From the NCBI RefSeq assembly GCF_963678635.1, contig NC_087071.1, forward strand, positions 40,255,797 through 40,319,796: a DNA stretch of 64,000 bases, read 5' to 3'. The translations under genes and the position numbers were made by a program. Positions 58,601-64,000 of this stretch are shown here, in pieces. The stretch comes from Symsagittifera roscoffensis (Eukaryota > Xenacoelomorpha > Acoela > Convolutidae). The notes under the pieces were generated by a model. It ran no database searches. It was given only the letters and a program-made list of their open reading frames with translations, and was not told the DNA's origin. The first letter of the stretch is position 1. Each line of letters begins with the position of its first letter.

Positions 58601-61165
58601 TTCAGATTACCCTGTATGTACCCGTTCCATAGGATGCCACTATTTTCTTTTGAAATAAAAGCTTATTAAACATTTTGATAATGAATTGTAAAATACGATA
58701 AAAATTTCTTTAATATATATTAAGTTCTTGTATGTTGTTCCAAACACGTAGAGCTATCATAAAAAAATTAAAAGAAATTTCGTATTGCTGTTTGAGACGA
58801 CTTTTTTACGACTAGGTTTACTTATTGATGTTTGGATAATCTAAGTTGATATATAAGCTAGGAACAAATTTTTCGTTTTGTTCTAAACAACTCAATTTTT
58901 TGCTTTTTCTTTGAGTAAAATAGCCGGCTAGTGTTAGTGGCTTCACATAAGAGGGCGCTTATTGGCAGCGTCTAATGTTTTTGGTAAGGGCTTTCTTATA
59001 GGTTTTAATATTGAAATACCATGCCGTTTTTCTTAAGCTTTTTTTCTTGTTTTTTTTTAGTTGGATTGGATAGAACTCTAAGAATATTGACAAATGGTTT
59101 TTCTTCAACTCTCTCAGTTTCGGTGGAAAATTTTATCTAATAATTTGAAATTTACTAAATTTGCTGCAACAATGAATTCTGTTTTTTTTTAAAGTTTTTC
59201 AAAAGTCAAATTTAATGAATGCCTTTCGAAATATTTGGACAGAGTCTTACAGCTTATGTTAAGTTGAACACTTTGGCGTGTTGAACCTTGGCATCCGTTT
59301 GATATTGGGTAGTTCAGACTATGTAGAATAAAAAAGTGGTCCAAGGAATGCACCTTGTTGAACGTCTTGAAGAAAATCATTGATTTTTGTATGATTTTTT
59401 TGTTTTCTATCGTTCACAATCGTTCAAAAAAGTTCAATCATATCAATCGAGATTTTTGAGATACCTATATTTGGAACTTTAAACTTTATAAAACTGTGGC
59501 TGACGGAGTATGATGCCTTTAAAAGATCAAGAAAGGAGTTAGCAACAATTTTTTTTTGTAACAATTGCTTTCCGAAATGATTCAGTACAGAATACGAATA
59601 TGATGTGATCGGAAGCCAAAATATTTTTCAATTTTTGCATGAAACCTGGCTTGAAGTCTGAACCCGTCAAGGAACCTGGACAGGAAGGTAAATTTTTTTG
59701 AATTCTCGTAAAAAAATTTTATTCTCTCAACTTTTTTTTATTGGAAAGCAGAAAAAGGGGAGCAGTGGTGAAGTGGTTACGTCTCCGCCTCTCAATCGAA
59801 AGGTCGGATGTTCGAGGCCCACCATGATCCGTGCTCGTTGCTTGAGGGTGAGGCAACATTACCCAGCCCAGAAAAACCAAAAAAATTGCATGTAGTTCTT
59901 AAGCAGGGGCACAACAGCGGTTCGCCGTGATGAACTGTACAGCTCGTATGTTGGTACTATCCCTCGTGGATAAATGATCTTTATCTTAAACAAAAAACCG
60001 GATTCGAATATAAAATCAGCGAAACGCACTTCTTGAGGCGTCTGTTTAAAGGATTGCCTGTTAATAGTCAATCTAGAAATCGGGAAGATTTTTGTTTTAT
60101 GAAACTAGCAAACTCATCAGACTGTGTTTTAGGGCAGTATTACTGAAATGTGCAATTTGCAACGCGGAACACGCAGTGAACATAGTGGACCTAAAGCCCA
60201 TGTTCGAAATAAGAGATGGCTTGAAACTTTTGTCACCGAGCCAGCAAGACGAGGAGGCTTTGTGGCAAAGTCCGCAAAACTCGGTCAAAATTACGTTGCC
60301 TTTCTGCCGCATGCACACAAAATGGGAGCAGGAATTTTGGTGTGTCACATGTCGAGAACCTTCGTGTACACAATGCGTTAGTCTGTATCATAAAGATCAC
60401 AATTTGAAGATATTGAAAAACGTTATTGATAATATTTGTTCGTCAGCAATTCAGAGGGTTGAAAAACTTCAAAATAAAGTAGAAATCCAAGCTCTGACCA
60501 AAAATATTGCGCAGCTTAAATCAGAAGTTGCTTATCACAAATATATGATGAAGTTGTACCAGAAAAAACTCGACGAGGTGGAAAAACTGGTCATTGAGCC
60601 AAAAGTTCTCTCAGCCGACAAAGAATGGGTGAAAAACGTCAAGGCTGGGACTCTTCAAAATGTTAAGTCCGGGACATTTTCATCAGCTTTTCGGTTGATG
60701 AAACGAGAAGATAGTAAATTGCTGATTTCAGAGGCGGGTTTCAGATTTTCTGCCCAAATTCCAATTTCTAATCAATTTCCACATTTTTTGAACGATAGCC
60801 AACAGTTAATGGAATTGGGCGGATTCAGGTTTTCGGTGTCGGCTTCGATTGCTGAAAAGACGGAAGAAAACGAGCTAAAAACCTGGAAGGCTGATGAAAC
60901 ACTTTGCTGGAAAATTGGCACACGAAATGAAGAGCATTTGCATAATTTAGTGGTCAAATATAAACTTCTAAACTGGAATGACAGAAACAAATCGAAAGAG
61001 ATGAAATGTGAAATAAAACAAGATAGCGTGAAATATTGCAGTAAGATGGGCGCGTATGCTGTTTGTTCAGATGATTTCATGAGTTTGCAAGAAACTTTCT
61101 TTTACAAAAGCGGTTGGATCAGAAATGATAAACTTCATTTGGAAGTGTATATCATCAATCAATGA
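55465..61165 (+). CDS. RING and B-box (TRIM-like) protein, two coding exons
   Basis: Exons 55465-55634 and 60133-61165 join in phase (GG|G, Gly57) to 1203 bases, 400 residues. The RING finger spans the junction: C20, C23, C35, H37, C40, C46, C63, C66. The spacing after C40 is longer than usual. A B-box 2 follows with all eight ligands (C115, H118, C127, C130, C135, C138, H143, H146), then a predicted coiled coil (about 150-215) and a C-terminal region of about 185 residues that I do not recognise as a SPRY or NHL domain. TRIM-type proteins act as E3 ubiquitin ligases through the RING. The donor CAATGG|GTAGGC-type site is weak, so a further exon in the 4.5-kb intron cannot be excluded, though none is needed. 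Confidence 0.8.
55780..57270. repeat. Repeat array of TATGAAATTGTATGG motifs with a 418-bp inverted core
   Basis: The motif pair CATAGTATGAAATTG and TATGGTAAGCA recurs every 50-80 bases. From 55870 to 56287 the array forms an inverted repeat with arms of about 160 bases around a loop near 56036-56122. It lies within the TRIM-like intron and is interrupted by the element at 56637. Confidence 0.75.
56637..56911 (-). repeat. 275-bp dispersed element R, copy 1
   Basis: Nearly identical to 58113-58388 in opposite orientation. On the minus strand it contains an open stretch of about 70 codons (PTLIVLKSTNIKEKP, CALTPSTFGSEDGPNQKFI). Unknown family; coding status unproven. Confidence 0.8.
57271..58112. 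other. TRIM-like intron, unassigned part
   Basis: No exon or named repeat recognised. Confidence 0.45.
58113..58388 (+). repeat. 275-bp dispersed element R, copy 2 (inverted)
   Basis: Same element as 56637-56911, sense on the + strand, with the corresponding ORF at about 58159-58383. Confidence 0.8.
58389..59756. other. TRIM-like intron, unassigned part
   Basis: AT-rich, no exon or repeat boundary recognised. Confidence 0.45.
59757..59997 (+). mobile_element. tRNA-derived SINE, copy 2
   Basis: The head shows an A-box-like TGGTGAAGTGG (59766-59776) and a B-box-like GATGTTCGAGGCC (about 59807-59819), the internal promoter of RNA polymerase III. The body contains GCTCGTTGCTTGAGG, and the tail ends GGATAAATGATCTTTATCTT followed by an A-rich stretch. 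It lies in the TRIM-like intron, just upstream of exon 2. Confidence 0.8.
60133..61165 (+). CDS. TRIM-like exon 2: end of RING, B-box, coiled coil, C-terminus
   Basis: Begins after the acceptor GTGTTTTAG. The first residues, AVLLKCAIC, complete the RING. Ends at TGA 61163-61165 after LEVYIINQ. Confidence 0.88.
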
Positions 61166-61289
61166 AAATTACTACGCGTAAACTTGAAGATAATTTTTAT
61201 GTTTTTCATAATTTTATGATGACCTTTCAATAATGTAGTTTTTGTATCTCAACGTCAGATCTGTGTTAGAAGTAAGTTTAGTTGTCTTG

Positions 61290-61295
61290 AATAAA
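61290..61295 (+). terminator. Polyadenylation signal of the TRIM-like gene
   Basis: AATAAA about 125 bases after the stop codon, in the expected place. Confidence 0.55.
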
Positions 61296-61788
61296 AATGT
61301 AAATAGAATGAGAATGCAAATAGTTTCGATTTAGTTTTCAAATGTTTCCGATAACTACTTTTCCAGAATGCGCGTTTTTTTAAGAGTAGCTAGAGGCTCC
61401 AGTCTGAAAACGATTCGATTCTGACCAAGATTAAGATAAGACCCAAATTTGAGATTTCCAGATCGGCGCGACTTAAAATGGGCAATTTAAGACCAGCTCG
61501 ACTGAATCTTGGTGTATCAAAATACAAACGCGACCCCAAACAAAGTTTGTGACAAGCGCGAATTTAGTAATTAGCGCGAAAACAAATGGCAACTCCCGAC
61601 TGTCGAGGTGAAAAGTCCGGCGCGACCGGAAAAAATTGACCATTACGTTTCAAACTGTGCATTGTAAGCGAAATCCGCAACAGGCCAAAATTGATACTTT
61701 TCTTTGATGTTGTATGCTGTTCTGGATTCCACAAACAAATACCTGACACATTTTACCACTCAAAATCGCTCCAAAATTAGGCGAATTT
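61296..61788. other. Region downstream of the TRIM-like gene
   Basis: Degenerate repeats of GCGCGAC-like words at 61460-61625; no gene seen. Confidence 0.45.
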
Positions 61789-61984
61789 GCGGAATCCGCA
61801 ACTGTATTTGCGGAATCCAGAACTCTTCATCGAATCCACGAACAAATGATAAAACATTTGTATCGTTAAATCGAGCTATTGAGGAATCGACAACTGTAAG
61901 TGGAATCCGCAAATTGTCAATGGAATCAGCAGACTGTAAGTGGAATCCGCAAATTTTATGCGGAATCCGCAATTTGTATGCGGT
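61789..61984. repeat. 20-bp minisatellite (GGAATCCGC)
   Basis: Units at 61881, 61901, 61921, 61941 and 61961 are spaced exactly 20 bases (consensus TGGAATCCGCAAATTGTAAG). Less regular units lie at 61789-61850. Confidence 0.85.
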
Positions 61985-62019
61985 AACGTTTTAATTTTTA
62001 TCTTTTATTTAATAAGTGA

Positions 62020-62220
62020 ACTTCAGCAAGTTCAATCTCAATTACTACGTTGATCAGATACCAGTTGAAAAACTTGTCAGTCTCAATTTTCGTCACTAAG
62101 TTCGATCTCAATTACTGTAACCCAAATTCGATCTCAACTCATGTCAAACATACCACTTCGATCCCAATTCCTATCAGCCCAATTTTGATCTCAATTTCTG
62201 CCATCAATCTGAATTCCTGC
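62020..62220. repeat. Degenerate ~30-bp tandem repeat (TTCGATCTCAATT)
   Basis: At least five units contain TTCRATCTCAATT or a close variant at intervals of about 25-45 bases. Confidence 0.65.
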
Positions 62221-63722
62221 AAAGTGAACAAATTGAACAAACTATAAAGGAAACTCGCTCTATTTTGATCAGTTCTTTTCAATCAATTAATTCAAAAAAA
62301 AACATTAAAGAATTTTAGTTTAGCCTTTCTCAAGTATTTTCATTTTTCGAATATACAGTTTGATAAGGCAACGTTTTTAGGAACATATTTTTGTTTTTTA
62401 AATTAAAATTTACTTTAGCTGTAGTTGTTAAAGTTTTGTTATTTTTTTATCGGAAATGGATTTACTCATATTAGTTTTTTTTAAATAGATAATTTACTCC
62501 CTATGAGCAAGTTACACCAAATAGACAGTTCAATCCCTATGAGCAACTTTGATGGGCCGGCTTAAGTTTCATAACACATATTGCATACAGTAGAAAAAAG
62601 ACGGCAACTTACCGTAATTTGAAGAGCTCAAACAATAACAAACTTTCATAACAACAAACGGTACAAACAATTCAAGTTGTTCACTCCAAGTCATTAAAAA
62701 AAATCCTGGGCGGACTCGGACAAATTATGTTTGAATACTTCTCGGTAGTTTTCCTCGACGGCACACCTACCACGGCATGCTTTTATATGGCATCGGATTG
62801 TGCTCATGAGGAATCTCTGTGTTCGTTGAGCTTGAGAGGTTTGTTTGATCAGAGTTTCGAGCTCACGTTCGTTTTTTACTGGCAACAAATCCCATTTTTC
62901 CTCAAGCAGAGAACCCCAAGATTGATGGAATCTGAAAAAACCTGAGGTTATAATGTCCACAAAAATTAGCAGCAAACTATGGGAATGATAAATCATTGGG
63001 CTTTCTGGTTACTGGTGTAGCTGGAACCAAAATAAAAGTTTGCCATATTTTTTCCTCATCAAGCCAACGCATCTTTTTATGACCGAAAACGTCAAAAAAA
63101 TTGGCTACTTGGGTGAGTGAAATTACTCACATCACATCGATCTAACAGCAGGAACATGAAAAACATATTTGTTTGAGGACAATCGTTGAAATTGAGGCAA
63201 ACTACTGAATACCAAAATCTTTTTGAGCAAGCTCCGACATAACAGAAGGCGTTCTCAGGAAGACAGCCGCATTTTCGGTGGAACTCATTCCAGCAAATGC
63301 TCGTTTCTTTGTGCAATCGAATTTCAAATAATCAACACGGAACTTTCTCCGGCGCGCAGGATAGTCGACCCTAGCTATTATCTCAAATTAGAAAACGGTG
63401 TATGATTAGAACACGGTAATTTTTTATACCGATAATAATAAGAATCAGCTGCATCTGGAAAGCCATCATAAGTTTTCAGGATATCAGATGAAATCGATGA
63501 TCAGATACGGATTATTCGGATAGTTGGATGTGATTATTTAGTAGATTACTTACATATTTGAGGAGTTACTTAATGATTTTATCATTAATGTACCGCAAAC
63601 TTTAAGGGAATATCAGTTTCTGGCGACTCAAAATAATCAAGGAGAATCAAAATATCATTCTGTTTTTTTTGTCTTGAACTCTGAGGGTTTTTTCGGGTCT
63701 AGGTTTCTCAGCATCTTTAATC
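62221..63722. other. Unassigned interval
   Basis: No gene accepted. Two minus-strand Cys-rich ORFs (62694-62996 and 63092-63316) with splice-like signals are listed under rejected items. Confidence 0.4.
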
Positions 63723-64000
63723 ATGAACTTTTTGAAATCGTCTGGCGTTGATTATACAACTCGTTTCCTTGATTCGCATTGCAACTCGTTTCACAAATCG
63801 GACTACTTAACGTATAAACTGCCTTGGCATAATGGTGAAGTCCCCGCAGTGGGACACGAAAGTTTCGTTCATGATGACAATCTCTTTTTTGACACTCCCA
63901 GCATGTTCAAAAAAGACCATCAAGTCCCTGTGCAGCCGTCTGGAAATGAACCGTGGGTTCTTCTTTCTCGAATTCCGCCTTCTGCTGGTGACACAAGCAT
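63723..64000 (+). CDS. Probable 5' coding exon of an unknown gene, cut by the window end
   Basis: From ATG 63723 the frame is open to the window end (92 codons) with balanced, higher-complexity composition unlike the surrounding DNA: MNFLKSSGVDYTTRFLDSHC, later VPAVGHESFVHDDNLFFD and EPWVLLSRIPPSAGDTS. TTTCTCAG just upstream (about 63712) could be an acceptor, so an earlier exon is possible. I do not recognise the protein; no domain or signal peptide is evident. Confidence 0.6.
   Translation, partial: MNFLKSSGVDYTTRFLDSHCNSFHKSDYLTYKLPWHNGEVPAVGHESFVHDDNLFFDTPSMFKKDHQVPVQPSGNEPWVLLSRIPPSAGDTS

Noticed and set aside
62694..62996. Minus-strand Cys-rich ORF after a good acceptor (TTTTTTCAG near 62930)
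   Set aside because: No upstream exon joins it in phase: the GTGAGT donor near 63134 would bring a stop within ten codons. Could be a real last exon, but unsupported.
63092..63316. Minus-strand Cys-rich ORF ending near a GTGAGT donor
   Set aside because: Phase does not match the next candidate exon, and no start or signal peptide is convincing.

Overview
The window is a piece of an invertebrate animal genome. It holds two spliced animal genes (a synaptotagmin and a RING/B-box TRIM-like protein), a tRNA-derived SINE, several MITE-like families and three Ty3/gypsy elements in an AT-rich background, plus an assembly gap of 200 N. I cannot fix the phylum. I saw no rRNA gene, intact tRNA gene or CRISPR array.

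Layout. 1-6300: 3' part of a retroelement or endogenous virus on the + strand. A large envelope-like glycoprotein ORF runs in from the left edge and overlaps by ATGA a 599-residue ORF that I do not recognise. A near-perfect spliceosomal intron begins 3 bases after the second stop codon. 6670-11420: MITEs, including a palindromic one with a 9-bp target duplication, a family with CCCGGGTTGAC ends, and a 60-bp tandem repeat. 11825-18149 (- strand): a five-exon synaptotagmin gene, 453 residues, with all splice phases consistent. 19790-26325 (- strand): a complete but dead Ty3/gypsy element with 215-bp LTRs, a 5-bp target duplication and a tRNA-Ser-type primer site that contains the Gag start. 26331-39325: no gene seen; many repeat copies and the gap. 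39326-44887 (+ strand): a second, more decayed Ty3/gypsy element. About 45880-54300 (+ strand): a third one, carrying a 2.8-kb internal tandem duplication. 54605-55019: a 415-bp foldback with a 12-base loop. 55465-61165 (+ strand): a two-exon TRIM-like gene, 400 residues, whose 4.5-kb intron is full of inverted repeats and one SINE. 61780-62220: minisatellites. 63723-64000: the start of another probable coding exon running off the window.

How it fits together. The two host genes are unrelated: one is a vesicle-membrane C2 protein, the other a probable ubiquitin ligase. Most of the rest is mobile DNA at different stages of decay. The part most worth follow-up is the left-edge element, with its glycoprotein, overlapping unknown ORF, strong A/C-rich strand bias and post-stop intron. 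Next are the tRNA-Ser primer sites of the two complete gypsy elements, which seem to match the tRNA beyond the acceptor stem.
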